DNA of 64,000 bases from Phragmitibacter flavus (GTDB lineage: Bacteria > Verrucomicrobiota > Verrucomicrobiia > Verrucomicrobiales > Verrucomicrobiaceae), in assembly GCF_005780165.1 (NCBI RefSeq), contig NZ_VAUV01000020.1:1-64000 (forward strand), written 5' to 3'. Made by a program: the position numbers and the translations under genes. Of this stretch, positions 8,104 to 17,408 are shown piece by piece (position 1 is the stretch's first letter; every line of letters begins with the position of its first letter). The notes beneath the pieces were generated by a model that was not told the origin of the DNA, ran no database searches, and saw only the letters and a program-made list of their open reading frames with translations.

Positions 8104-9303
8104 TTACTGGGCGGCGGTGGCAGCAGGAGGGGCTGCGGCGGCTGCGGCGGCGCTGGCTTCAGCTTCGGTCATGGGGGTCACCGGGGTGCCGGGGTAGGCT
8201 TTGGAGAGACCGTTGATGATGACCTTGTCCTGCTCGGTGAGTCCTTCGCGGATGACGCGTTTGCCGTTGATGACGGGTCCGAGAATGACGGGACGGGGGG
8301 CGACGATGTTGCCTTCGCCGACGACCATGACGACCTTGCTGGCCTGGTCGGAGCCGATGGCCTTGTCGTCGATGAGCAGGGCTTCGTATTCGCCGCTGTT
8401 GGGAACACGGACGCGGGCGAAATAACCGGGTTGAAGGATGCGCTGACCGCGTGGGGGTTTGGGGTTGTCGAAGAGGGCGCGAACTTGAATGGTGCCGGTG
8501 CTGGGATCGAGGCGGTTGTCGACAAAATCAATGACGCCTTTGAAGGGGAAATCGGTGCTGTCGGCGAGGGCCATTTCGCAGGGGATGATGTCTTCTTCTT
8601 TGGTGGCGGCTCCGGTGCCTTCGCGGTTGAGGCGCTGGTAGCGAAGGACGGAGAGTTCATCGGCATCGATGTAGGCGTAGATGGGGTCGAGGGCGACGAT
8701 GCTGGTGAGTTCGGTGGCTCCCATGGGGCCGCCGATGACGAGTCCGCCGACGTCCATCATGCGACGGCTGATGCGACCGGCGATGGGGGCTTTGATGGCG
8801 CAGTATTCAACGTCGATGGACGCTTTGGCGACGGTGGCTTCGGCGGCTTTGAGTCCGGCATCGGCTTCGCGCAGGGCGGTGGAGCGGGTGTCGAAGTCTT
8901 CGGCGGAAATCGCTTTGGCTTCGACGAGTTTGGTGGCGCGGTCGAGTTCGTTTTTGGCAAGTTGATGACGAACGCGGGCTTGTTCGAGCTGGGCGCTGGC
9001 CTGATCGAGGGTGGCCTGGAAGGGACGGGGATCGATTTGGAAGAGCAGCTGGCCTTTGGTGACTTCGGAACCGTCCTGGAAGTGGGTGCTTTGAAGGTAA
9101 CCGGTGACTTGCGAATAGAGGCGCACGGATTCGGAGGCTTCGATGCGGCCGGTGAATTCGTCCCATTCAGTGATTTTTTGTTTCACGGGATTGGCGATGG
9201 TCACCGTTGGCGGGGGCATTTGCATGGCGGCCTGGGGATCGGCGGCGGGTTTGCAGGCTGACAGAGTCGCGACGAGGGCGAGGAGAGAGATAGGGCGCTT
9301 CAT
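8104..9303 (-). CDS. RND periplasmic adaptor (AcrA/MexA-type membrane fusion lipoprotein)
   Basis: The ATG at 9303 gives MKRPISLLALVATLSAC, a lipoprotein signal with lipobox LSAC; an upstream in-frame start at 9333 would bury this signal, so 9303 is preferred (399 aa). The protein shows the barrel-sandwich/lipoyl halves (SQVTGYLQ, LLFQIDPRPFQATLDQA), a helical hairpin of about residues 95-160 and the membrane-proximal beta domain, ending in an Ala-rich tail. It bridges the RND pump to an outer-membrane channel. It is the first gene of the two-gene efflux operon and faces the TetR gene across a 132-bp intergenic region. Confidence 0.93.
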   Translation of the reverse strand: MKRPISLLALVATLSACKPAADPQAAMQMPPPTVTIANPVKQKITEWDEFTGRIEASESVRLYSQVTGYLQSTHFQDGSEVTKGQLLFQIDPRPFQATLDQASAQLEQARVRHQLAKNELDRATKLVEAKAISAEDFDTRSTALREADAGLKAAEATVAKASIDVEYCAIKAPIAGRISRRMMDVGGLVIGGPMGATELTSIVALDPIYAYIDADELSVLRYQRLNREGTGAATKEEDIIPCEMALADSTDFPFKGVIDFVDNRLDPSTGTIQVRALFDNPKPPRGQRILQPGYFARVRVPNSGEYEALLIDDKAIGSDQASKVVMVVGEGNIVAPRPVILGPVINGKRVIREGLTEQDKVIINGLSKAYPGTPVTPMTEAEASAAAAAAAPPAATAAQ

Positions 9304-9435
9304 GCAGGGAGACGAGAGGTGATCGGAAGCCAATTACGTGGCTCGGCGGATGTCAGATGTTGCCTAAACAACAAATGTTGGATAAATTTGATGAATTGTC
9401 GCAACTGTCAATGTTGAAGGTCGTTATCTTATCTT
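9304..9435. promoter_or_regulatory. Divergent promoter/operator region of the efflux operon and TetR gene
   Basis: This 132-bp AT-rich gap separates the two divergent genes. It contains CAACAAATGTTG at 9369-9380 (inverted CAAC/GTTG) and a related CAACTGTCAATGTTG about 30 bp further on (9402-9416), spaced like paired repressor sites. That TetR binds here is inference from the arrangement. Confidence 0.45.
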
Positions 9436-10002
9436 ATGCCTCCAGTCATCAATGCCACTCTAGATCCAAGAATCGTTCGCACCCGCCAGTTGTTGCGGGA
9501 GGCGTTGGTGGGGTTGTTGGAGGAAAAGGATTTTGAGGTGATTACCGTTCAGGACATTGCGGATCGCGCGACGGTGAACCGGGCGACGGTGTATGCGCAT
9601 TACCAGGACAAGTATGACTTGTTGGCAGATGCGATCCGGGCGGCGTTTCTGGAGGTGTTGGATCGCTGGATGGTGGGGCGAGTGGTGACGGAGGAGGGAC
9701 CGCGGCAGATGCTGCTGGCGGTGTGTGATTTTGTCGGTGGGTTGGAAACGAAGTGCAAGGACGGTCCGAAGAATCGCATGTGCGAGCCATTTTTGGAGGC
9801 GCAGGTGAAGGAGGTGTTGAGGGATCTTTTGGTGCCGTGGGTGGCGGAGATTGAGAAGGGTGGACAGGCGGAGTTGAAGGCGACGTTGTGGAGCTGGTCG
9901 ATTTATGCGGCGGCTTGGGAGTGGCTGTATCGGGTGAGGCCGGGGTCGGCGGAGGATTTTGCGGATGGGGCGATTGCGTTGATTCGTGGTGGGTTGGAGT
10001 GA
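9436..10002 (+). CDS. TetR/AcrR-family transcriptional regulator
   Basis: The 188-residue protein begins with a classic TetR DNA-binding domain: RTRQLLREALVGLLEEKDFE (about residues 15-34), then VQDIADRATVNRATVYAHY with the helix-turn-helix and the conserved YAHYQDKYDLL boundary. The rest is the variable ligand-binding and dimerisation part. It is divergently transcribed from the RND adaptor/pump pair, the standard layout for a local efflux repressor relieved by pump substrates. Downstream (10003-10266) no gene is visible before the GT39-like gene. Confidence 0.9.
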   Translation: MPPVINATLDPRIVRTRQLLREALVGLLEEKDFEVITVQDIADRATVNRATVYAHYQDKYDLLADAIRAAFLEVLDRWMVGRVVTEEGPRQMLLAVCDFVGGLETKCKDGPKNRMCEPFLEAQVKEVLRDLLVPWVAEIEKGGQAELKATLWSWSIYAAAWEWLYRVRPGSAEDFADGAIALIRGGLE

Positions 10003-10266
10003 GTGGTCGGTGGTTGCCCGCTTGGATGATTCGATTTTGAGGCAGAAGAATGCTGTTCGCCGACGAAGATTGGCGGGGGAATTTGGGGAACCAAATTTCA
10101 ATTTGAGGTGGTGATTGGCTCATTAGAGCCAGAGGGCGGCTTTTATGCTGGCCCGGCTTTGGCATCGTGAGGCATTTCTTTTTGGTTCGACGAGATCCGG
10201 TATTGTGTAAGGGCGTTTTGTAGGTATGCAAAATTGGAACACTTGCTTGAGTAAATTTTTGTTCCG

Positions 10267-12102
10267 ATGTTTGAAAAGTTGATTTCGACCCGCCCGCGCT
10301 GTTGTGCCCTGATTCTGGGAGCCATTTCTGCACTGTGTTTCTTGTTTGTAGTGCTGGCCAACGCGCCATGGGAAGGTCCTGCATTGAGGACGGTCGCCAA
10401 AGCGATGGAGGTGCCGAAGGAAGAGGTGCCGCGCAGTGTTTTTTTTGATGTGAAGAGCCTTGGGGAATACCGGATTGGCGTGGATGCCTATGTGCAGATT
10501 GGGGTGTGGCAGGGCGTTCTGGCGGTCGGGGTGATCCTTTTGTTGGCGGCGTTGACGGTGCGCTGGTGGGTGCCGATGGTCATGCGTCCTGCGTGTCGAT
10601 GGCATGGGGTGGAAGGGGTGACGGGGGTGGCTCTATGGCAAGTAAAGAGGATCGATCTGGTGTTGTTGTTGGTGCTGGTGGGAGTGGCGACGGCTTATCG
10701 GGCTCCGCATCTGGACCGGATGATCTACTTTGATGAGCAGGACAATCTGCGTAGAAATTTTCATGGTCATCTGGAGATTCGAACAGACGGGACGGAGCGT
10801 TGGCGGGAGGCGCGATGGAAGGATGCGCTTTGGGAAAACATGTTGGGGAACAATCCGATTCTTCTGAGTTTGGCGACCCAATCCAGTCTGCGTATTTGGC
10901 GTTGGGCGACCGGAACTGATCGGCAACGATTCAACGTGGTGGCGCTGAGAGTTCCCGTTTTTCTCGCCGGGATTGGGGCGGTTGTCACGGTCTGGTGGTT
11001 GATGCAGATTTGGGGATTGCGAGTGGGAGCGGCCATTGCCGCCGGGCTGGCAGCCATTCATCCGATGCACATCGACTACAGCCTGCAGGCGCGAGGTTAT
11101 GCGTTTGTGTTGCTGCTGGTGCCTTTGGCGCTTGGCTTTGCGTGGATGGCGCTGCGGCATGATCGATGGCGGTATTGGTGGGGGTTCGCGATCAGTGTGC
11201 TGTTGTGTTTGCTGTCGTATCCCGGGTCGATGCATTTTGCTTTCGTGATGAATGCGGGGCTGTTTGCGTTGCTCGGGTGGCGGTGGTGGCGCAGCCGGGA
11301 CAAAGCGTGGTCGGGGCCGATCTCGCGGCTGTTTGCGGTGAATGTGGCGGTCGCGTTGCCGTTCATCGTGGTGATTGCGCCGCATGTTCCCCAGGCCAGT
11401 TACATTTTTCGTGAGATTTTTGAATTGATCGAGCTGGAGCCCTACTGGTTTTTTTATGCGTGGTCGCAATACAGCACGGGGACGAGTTTCCCTTCGCCCG
11501 GTGATGTCCGGGATTTGAAGGCGGGGACGGTTTCGCTCGGTGAGGTTTTGGTGAGTCGCTTCGCTGCGATGGAACCGATTCTTGCGGGAATGCAATGGTT
11601 GCTGCTGCCCGGGCTGATCATTGCGGGCATGGCGTGGTTGGTTCGTGGGAGGCAAGGCAAGGGGGCTCCTGCGGCATGGGTATTGGGTTTTGCATTGGTG
11701 GCACCCTTGGTGGCGCTGGTTCATCAGCAATTCACATCGCTCTATTTTTATTACTGGTATCTCTCTTATCTTTTGCCGGCAGCCATCGTGGGGATTGCCG
11801 TCGGGTTGGGGAAGGTGGTCGAACCAATGATCAAGGAGCGGGGCGTTTGGCCTCGATTGGGGGGACTGGCTGTGATCGCGGTTTTCTTCGCAGTATTTGG
11901 CTGGCAAACTCAATATTGGACGGGTCGGAATGGGAGGGTGGCGCAAAATAGTGAATGGCCTGCGGCGGAAAACGGGGTGTCTGCTGTGGAGTTCAAGCGT
12001 GGCGACAGTCGATGGATCGCGACCAGGGATGGGCAGTCGATTTGCTATCGCGATGTCTATGAGGCCGGCAGCCGAATCCGCGCGGGCCGTGGGGGAGACT
12101 AG
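10267..12102 (+). CDS. GT39-like polytopic glycosyltransferase (ArnT/PMT_2 type)
   Basis: The 611-residue protein has about eleven to twelve hydrophobic segments. Its first periplasmic loop carries HLDRMIYFDEQDNLRRNFHG, matching the acidic DE pair of the dolichyl- or undecaprenyl-phosphate-sugar transferase family (PMT_2/GT39-like). HPMHIDYSLQARGYA matches the conserved HP...R-Y region. Such enzymes transfer a sugar from a lipid carrier to proteins or glycans on the outer face of the inner membrane. The acceptor cannot be inferred. It stands alone, and its stop overlaps by 4 bp the stop of the convergent exported-protein gene. Confidence 0.8.
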   Translation: MFEKLISTRPRCCALILGAISALCFLFVVLANAPWEGPALRTVAKAMEVPKEEVPRSVFFDVKSLGEYRIGVDAYVQIGVWQGVLAVGVILLLAALTVRWWVPMVMRPACRWHGVEGVTGVALWQVKRIDLVLLLVLVGVATAYRAPHLDRMIYFDEQDNLRRNFHGHLEIRTDGTERWREARWKDALWENMLGNNPILLSLATQSSLRIWRWATGTDRQRFNVVALRVPVFLAGIGAVVTVWWLMQIWGLRVGAAIAAGLAAIHPMHIDYSLQARGYAFVLLLVPLALGFAWMALRHDRWRYWWGFAISVLLCLLSYPGSMHFAFVMNAGLFALLGWRWWRSRDKAWSGPISRLFAVNVAVALPFIVVIAPHVPQASYIFREIFELIELEPYWFFYAWSQYSTGTSFPSPGDVRDLKAGTVSLGEVLVSRFAAMEPILAGMQWLLLPGLIIAGMAWLVRGRQGKGAPAAWVLGFALVAPLVALVHQQFTSLYFYYWYLSYLLPAAIVGIAVGLGKVVEPMIKERGVWPRLGGLAVIAVFFAVFGWQTQYWTGRNGRVAQNSEWPAAENGVSAVEFKRGDSRWIATRDGQSICYRDVYEAGSRIRAGRGGD

Positions 12103-12944
12103 TCCGGGGTCTTTTTTCCATCTGCATGAGAAAAATTGATGGATTCGCCAATCAATTTCCCGTTCTTAATTTCAACAAGCTTTTTGGATTCTCTCTCGCG
12201 TTTGCCGAAAAGATGGTAGGTCAAGTTGACGTGGTAGATGCCGTCGGTCAACATCGGGAGAGCAGTTTCAAGAGTGAGCGGGGCATCACCAACTTTTTTC
12301 GACAATGGAGCCCGCATGTTTACTTTTCGCGGTCCTTCTTTACCGGATTGGAAGTTGTAAAGCTCAATGAAAGGAGGCCTGTTCGAATAGAATCGCCACG
12401 TTTTTTCATCGCCAAGAAGGGTAACTCGGATTGGCACCAGGTTGAGTGGTAGGGTGACTTGAATTTCGTCGAGAATGTGTCTGGAACTTTGAACTTGGAT
12501 CGACTGGGAAAAGGGGACATGCTTGAAGGCCAGAGCTCCGATTCTGTCGAAAACAAAAGTATATCGTCCCGGATTCACACCAGAGAAATTCATCCTGATT
12601 TCAGTTTGCCCATCCATAGGAGTTTCAGGCGTTGGCTGGTTGTCAGGAAAAACCAAAATAGGAGAACTTTGGTCGGAGTTGCAGTCGACGAGATAGCCTC
12701 CCAGTCGATCCATCAATCCAGCGAGTGCAGGGTCGTCTCCGATGACTTTGACCGAGACTGTGAGGTTAGGCTCACCTGTGATCTGCGACTCGGTTGCGAT
12801 TAGTGATGAACTGGATTTGGTGGGAGTGGTTTCGGACGTTGCGATAGGGGCGAAGCTCAGGAAAAGCGTTAGACAGACAACGACGTGAAATGGGACTAGG
12901 TGCCTGGTTGGGCGCATTCCGGGATGAATTGAGATTGTCCGCAT
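12099..12944 (-). CDS. Exported protein of unknown function
   Basis: The N-terminus has a basic stretch, a hydrophobic core (VVVCLTLFLSFAPIA) and a cleavage-like SET site, indicating export; starts at 12944 or nine codons later are both possible. The mature part of about 240 residues is beta-rich, with phrases such as MNFSGVNPGRYTFVFDRIG that resemble carboxypeptidase-regulatory or Ig-like folds, but no family is recognised. It is followed on the same strand, after an upstream gap of 57 bp, by the coiled-coil exported protein gene. Composition is less G-skewed than its neighbours. Confidence 0.55.
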   Translation of the reverse strand: MRTISIHPGMRPTRHLVPFHVVVCLTLFLSFAPIATSETTPTKSSSSLIATESQITGEPNLTVSVKVIGDDPALAGLMDRLGGYLVDCNSDQSSPILVFPDNQPTPETPMDGQTEIRMNFSGVNPGRYTFVFDRIGALAFKHVPFSQSIQVQSSRHILDEIQVTLPLNLVPIRVTLLGDEKTWRFYSNRPPFIELYNFQSGKEGPRKVNMRAPLSKKVGDAPLTLETALPMLTDGIYHVNLTYHLFGKRERESKKLVEIKNGKLIGESINFSHADGKKTPD

Positions 12945-13001
12945 ACTCTTTGTTGATTTTTCACTCGGCAGTTCGCTTTGATCTTGGCTGCTCGGATCAA
13001 A

Positions 13002-14108
13002 TTAAGGGGCCGCCGAAGAGTTGGGAGCCAGTGACGGGCCGGAGGTGGAGAGGGGGCGGTGGATGGCGTTGGGGCGGCGGAATTTTACGGACTTGAGGAC
13101 GACGGTGGAACCGTTGGAGGCACCGATGGCGGGTCGGAATGACAGGTTGGTGAAGTCGGCGCTGAAGCTGTGGAAGGGGGTGTCGTTGACGCGGATGTCG
13201 ACGCCTTGGAGGTGGACTTTGACGGTGACTTTTTGTTCAACACCTGCTTTGAGGGATTTGCCGGGGGCTTTGGTGATCTTGAAGGATTTGGCGTCGCGGA
13301 AGGAGAAGTCGGCCAATTGGGTAGCGGAGGGCTCGCTTGAAAGGTTGAAGGTCAGACGAGCGGCATCCATGGGGAGGGTGAGCTCTTTTTGATCGGGGGT
13401 GACAAGCATTTCGATTTCAAAGGGCGGGGGCACGGGATGGCCGAGAAGGACCTGGGTCTCTTCGCGGGGGCGGGAGGTGAGAAAGGTCAGGCCGTTGGAT
13501 TCCTGTTTTTTGGCCCGGCCCTGCCACTTCATGTTGTGCAGGATTTCCCGCCAGTGGTCGCCGGACTGCCAGGGGGCGTAGTTTTGGGCGAGCCATGCTT
13601 GTTCGGCTTCGAGCCAGGCGATTTCCTGGTTGAGGGCGGCGTTTTCCCAGCGGGTGAGGCGGGGGCCGGGGGTTTGTTTGAGTTGGTCGATGGCGGCGCG
13701 GTGGTCGTTGGCGAGCTGAATCCAGGCCTGGTATTGTTGGGTTTTAAGCGTTTCGTATTGCTGCTGGCGGATGGTCCAAAGTTTTTCGATTTCTGGATGA
13801 CCGGGTGGTTGGGGAATTTCTGCCCTGGCCAGGGCGCTCAAGAGTTGGTCGACGGCTTGATGCAGGGCGGGGTCCTGGCTGGAGGCGCGTTGTCGAATCA
13901 AGGCGGCTTCGAACTGGGTTTGGAGATGGGAGAGGGGTTGCAGTGTGGCGAGGGCTTTGGTTTCGAAGTCGCTGCGCAAGGCGGTCAGTTCGACGGGTTC
14001 GGATTTTCGCGCGATGAGTGATTGGGTGGTCAAGGCGATCGCGAGAAGGACGATGAGCCATCCGTGACTAGAGGACGTGGGGCGAAAGGTTGGGAATCGA
14101 ACAGGCAT
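13002..14108 (-). CDS. Exported coiled-coil protein with C-terminal beta domain
   Basis: After an N-terminal signal or anchor (WLIVLLAIALTTQSLIA, about residues 17-33) come about 150 residues of Gln/Glu/Ala-rich helix predicted to form a coiled coil. The last 150 residues are beta-rich (ANDTPFHSF-like strands, FRPAIGASNGSTVVLKSVKF), reminiscent of the concanavalin-like folds common in Verrucomicrobiota and Planctomycetota exported proteins. This architecture is seen in those phyla without assigned function. The gene is likely cotranscribed with the downstream exported protein and diverges from the 14256 gene. Confidence 0.55.
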   Translation of the reverse strand: MPVRFPTFRPTSSSHGWLIVLLAIALTTQSLIARKSEPVELTALRSDFETKALATLQPLSHLQTQFEAALIRQRASSQDPALHQAVDQLLSALARAEIPQPPGHPEIEKLWTIRQQQYETLKTQQYQAWIQLANDHRAAIDQLKQTPGPRLTRWENAALNQEIAWLEAEQAWLAQNYAPWQSGDHWREILHNMKWQGRAKKQESNGLTFLTSRPREETQVLLGHPVPPPFEIEMLVTPDQKELTLPMDAARLTFNLSSEPSATQLADFSFRDAKSFKITKAPGKSLKAGVEQKVTVKVHLQGVDIRVNDTPFHSFSADFTNLSFRPAIGASNGSTVVLKSVKFRRPNAIHRPLSTSGPSLAPNSSAAP

Positions 14109-14255
14109 GGCTAGTCGATGTTAGGTTGCAGGTAGGGAATTTGTCACGGAAAAGATAGGGGAACGGGTTGTGGGGGTGATGGAGCAGGCTTATCGCGCGT
14201 TTGGAGGGAAGGATTGATGAGATTGCCTTGACCGGAAGGGAAGTAGACATCACCA

Positions 14256-14963
14256 ATGCGGTTCATGTCTGCTCAAGAAAAAGTGCCTACGGGCGAATCG
14301 AATCCGCTGTATGGCTGTGCGATCTTTGTGATCATCCTGTCGATTGTGGGGGGGATTGTGTGTTGGGTGATTTACAGCGGATTGAAGCAGAATGAGGAGA
14401 TCGGGAAGTTTGCGGTGGATGTGGCGGAGCCGTTGCCGGTGGCGGAGGTCTCAGTGGAGACGAGGTCGGCATTGGAGCAAAAACTGACGACTTTCCTGAC
14501 GGCGAACGCGGGTGGGGCGGCGAGTTTGACGTTGGATGTGCCGGAGATGAATGCGCTGGTGGTGCTGGCGGGGGAGGCGGGGATCGCGGATTACCGGGGA
14601 ATGGTGCGGTTTACGGGAATGGATGCGACAGGGAAGGCGTTTTTGGCGGATCTGGTGTGGCCAATGAACCGGCTTTCACTGACGGACAAGTCTCAGCGGT
14701 TTTTGGTTGGGCAGGCCTCGTTTGAGCCTTATATCGACGGGCAGTCGATGGACTTGCGGATTGGCACGCTGGCGGTGCCGGGGAAGACGGTGAGCGAGGG
14801 GTTTTTGCGGAGTTTGCAGAACTGGCCGTGGTTGAATCTGGCGAAGCTGAATGCGCAGGTGGCGGAGACGATGAAGCGGGTGGGCGGGTTTGAGTTTAGT
14901 GCGGACGGGAAGTCATTCCGGCTGGACACCAAGGCTCCGGGTGGGGAAACGGCGGCGCAGTGA
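14256..14963 (+). CDS. Single-pass membrane protein of unknown function
   Basis: One transmembrane helix (GCAIFVIILSIVGGIVCWVI, about residues 20-39) precedes a 190-residue extracytoplasmic domain without Cys and without a recognised family. A second ATG three codons in is possible; GGAAGGGAAG upstream supports this general start. It lies 30 bp upstream of two glycosyltransferase genes on the same strand and may belong to the same operon, which suggests a cell-envelope role. Confidence 0.55.
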   Translation: MRFMSAQEKVPTGESNPLYGCAIFVIILSIVGGIVCWVIYSGLKQNEEIGKFAVDVAEPLPVAEVSVETRSALEQKLTTFLTANAGGAASLTLDVPEMNALVVLAGEAGIADYRGMVRFTGMDATGKAFLADLVWPMNRLSLTDKSQRFLVGQASFEPYIDGQSMDLRIGTLAVPGKTVSEGFLRSLQNWPWLNLAKLNAQVAETMKRVGGFEFSADGKSFRLDTKAPGGETAAQ

Positions 14964-14993
14964 GGGAGGTCGGGAGACACTTTTTTGTTGATC

Positions 14994-16157
14994 ATGAGCA
15001 AGCCGATTGTCGCCAGTTATTGCACGACGTTTTTGAAGCCGGAGATGCTGCACATCTACCGGCAGATCACGGGTTTGCGGCGGTTTGAGACGTTTGTGAT
15101 TTGCAAGGAGCGTCAGTCGCAGGAGCGGTATCCAATGCCAGAGGATGGGGTGGAATTGGCGCCGGGAGTGAGGAGCAATTTTGTGAGGAGGTTTTGGCTC
15201 AAGTATGTGAAGAGGGAGCCGGCAATTGTGTATCGGGGAGAGTATGGGGTGCTGGCGAAGTTGCTGGAGCGGCGCGAGGCGGATTTGATGCATGTGTATT
15301 TTGGTCACACGGGGGTTCATTTGTTGCCGTTCATCAAACGCTGGCCGAAGCCGGTGGTGGTTTCGTTTCATGGCATGGATGTGCAGCGGAGGGCGCATGA
15401 TCCGTCTTATGAGGTGAGGTTGCGGGAGTTGTTGCAGGCGGCGACGCTGGTGCTGGCGAGATCGGATTCGTTGTTGGATCGGTTGCGCGAGTTGGGGTGT
15501 CCGGAATCGAAATTGCGGATGAATCGCACGGGGATTCCGTTGCAGCAGTTTCCGTTGAATGCGGATCGGACGGCGCCGGAGAATGGTGCGTGGCATTTGG
15601 TGCAGGCGTGCCGGTTGGTGGAGAAGAAGGGGTTGGATGACGCGATGGTGGCGTTTGCGGCGTTGGTGGAGAGAGATCCGAAAGCGCATTTTACCATTGC
15701 GGGGGAGGGGCCGTTGTTGTTGGAGCTGGAGGGGTTGAGGGATGAGCTGGGGTTGCAGGGGAAGGTGACGTTTGCGGGGTTTTTGAACGGGTTGCAGTTG
15801 AATGAGCTTTATCAGAAGTCGCATCTCTTCATTCATCCGAGTCGGATGACGGAGGATCAGAATCAGGAGGGGATTCCGAATTCGATGTTGGAGGCAATGG
15901 CGACGGGGTTGCCGGTATTGGCGACTTTGCATGGGGGGATTCCGGAGGCGGTGCGGAATGGGGTGACGGGGGTTTTGGTGTCGGAGCGGGATCGTGCGGG
16001 ATTGACGGAGGCGCTGCTGAATTTGACGGGGAATCCGGGACGCTGGAAGGAAATGGTGATCGCTGCAGCGAAGGACATGCAGGAAAACTTTGAATCGGGC
16101 GCACAAATCGCCAAACTGGAGGCGAGTTACGACGAGGCCAGACGCATTTATTCATGA
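14994..16157 (+). CDS. GT4 glycosyltransferase (first of tandem pair)
   Basis: The ATG at 14994 is chosen over a TTG three codons earlier. The N-terminal Rossmann half contains HVYFGHTGVHLLPFI and VVVSFHGMDVQR, the C-terminal half has RLVEKKGLDDAMVAF and the donor-binding EX7E region EGIPNSMLEAMATGLPVLAT, all typical of GT4 retaining transferases using nucleotide sugars. Length (387 aa) fits the family. It probably adds a sugar to exopolysaccharide, lipopolysaccharide or a lipid acceptor in the cytoplasm. Its stop overlaps the start of the next GT4 gene (ATGA), indicating translational coupling, and the two proteins are clear paralogues. Confidence 0.9.
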   Translation: MSKPIVASYCTTFLKPEMLHIYRQITGLRRFETFVICKERQSQERYPMPEDGVELAPGVRSNFVRRFWLKYVKREPAIVYRGEYGVLAKLLERREADLMHVYFGHTGVHLLPFIKRWPKPVVVSFHGMDVQRRAHDPSYEVRLRELLQAATLVLARSDSLLDRLRELGCPESKLRMNRTGIPLQQFPLNADRTAPENGAWHLVQACRLVEKKGLDDAMVAFAALVERDPKAHFTIAGEGPLLLELEGLRDELGLQGKVTFAGFLNGLQLNELYQKSHLFIHPSRMTEDQNQEGIPNSMLEAMATGLPVLATLHGGIPEAVRNGVTGVLVSERDRAGLTEALLNLTGNPGRWKEMVIAAAKDMQENFESGAQIAKLEASYDEARRIYS

Positions 16158-17401
16158 GCAACGACAACACGCCGACGCCGCAGCCGCCATTGGTGATCAG
16201 CCTGTGCGGCACTTTTTTGAAGCCGGAGATGCAGAGTATCTACCGGCAGGTGAATGGTTTTCAACGGGTGCGCACGCATGTTTACACGCAGTCGCTGGAG
16301 AATCCGGAGTTGTTTCCTTTTGAGCCGGTCACGGTCTTGAAGAAGCTGCCGAGGCCGAGGTTGAAGGGGAATTTTTTGCTGAGGTTTTGGTATAAACATG
16401 TGACGAAGCAATGGCCGCCGCCGCGTCCGGTGAACCGGGAGGTTAGCCCGTATTATCCGTATGATCTGGTGGAACGATTGAGGGCCGACAAGCCGGATCT
16501 GGTGCATGTGTATTATGGTCACAAGGCGGTGCATTTTCTCGAAATGCTGGTGGATTGGGAGGGGCCGTTTGTGGTGTCGTTTCATGGGGTGGACGTGGCC
16601 AAGTTCATTGACCGTCCGGGGTATATGGAAAAACTGCAGGAGGTTTTTGCCAAGGCGACGTTGTTGATGGGGCGCAGTCAGTCGTTGTTGGAGCGGCTGG
16701 AATTCTTGGGATGTCCGGCAGAGAAGTTGCGGCTTAATCACACGCCGATTCCGCTGGATCATTTGCCTTCAACGGTCAAGACGGCGCCGACGGATGGGGC
16801 GTGGCGGCTGGTGCAGGCGTGCCGGTTGATTCCGAAGAAGGGGATTTTGACGACGTTGCGGGCGCTGGCGGTGGTGAAGCCGCGGTATCCGCAGTTGAAG
16901 TATGTGCTGTGTGGGGAAGGGCCGCTGAAGGAGAAGATTTTACAAAAGGCGCGGGAGCTGGATCTGGAGGAGAATGTCGAATTTTTGGGCTGGCTGGATC
17001 AGGCGGCGTTGCTGGAGCAGTATCAGCTGGCGCATTTGTTTTTGCATGCCAGTGAGACGACGAAGGATTCGGATCAGGAAGGGATTCCGAATTCGATGTT
17101 GGAGGCGATGGCGGCGGGGTTGCCGGTGATTGCGACGAATCATGGCGGCATTCCGGAAGCGGTGACGCATGGTCATGATGGACTGCTGGCACCGGAGGCG
17201 AGTCCGAATCAGCTGGCGGCTCATTTATTGGCGGTGATGGGGGATGAGTCGAAGCTGTCGGAGTTGTCGCGTCATGCAGCGGCCAGCGTGCGGGCGAATT
17301 TTGGCAGTGAAGCGCAGATTGCGGCGCTGGAGGACGTTTATTTGGAGGCGTTGGAGAAAAAGCGGCTGGAAGTTGCCGGTTCTGCGGCGAAGGATGGTTG
17401 A
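16154..17401 (+). CDS. GT4 glycosyltransferase (second of tandem pair)
   Basis: The ATG overlaps the previous stop by 4 bp. The sequence parallels the upstream gene throughout: GTFLKPEMQSIYRQVNGF against TTFLKPEMLHIYRQITGL, a VSFHGVDVA segment, RLIPKKGILTTLRAL and the EX7E region EGIPNSMLEAMAAGLPVIAT. At 415 residues it is slightly longer. This indicates tandem duplication followed by divergence, probably giving two successive sugar additions in one glycan. The acceptor is not deducible. The rhodanese gene begins at its 3' end. Confidence 0.9.
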   Translation: MSNDNTPTPQPPLVISLCGTFLKPEMQSIYRQVNGFQRVRTHVYTQSLENPELFPFEPVTVLKKLPRPRLKGNFLLRFWYKHVTKQWPPPRPVNREVSPYYPYDLVERLRADKPDLVHVYYGHKAVHFLEMLVDWEGPFVVSFHGVDVAKFIDRPGYMEKLQEVFAKATLLMGRSQSLLERLEFLGCPAEKLRLNHTPIPLDHLPSTVKTAPTDGAWRLVQACRLIPKKGILTTLRALAVVKPRYPQLKYVLCGEGPLKEKILQKARELDLEENVEFLGWLDQAALLEQYQLAHLFLHASETTKDSDQEGIPNSMLEAMAAGLPVIATNHGGIPEAVTHGHDGLLAPEASPNQLAAHLLAVMGDESKLSELSRHAAASVRANFGSEAQIAALEDVYLEALEKKRLEVAGSAAKDG

Positions 17402-17408
17402 ACCCCTG

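Noticed and set aside
10003-10266. Minus-strand open frames opposite and upstream of the GT39-like gene
   Set aside because: They have Pro/Ser/Arg-rich shadow composition and continue antisense to the TetR and GT39 genes.
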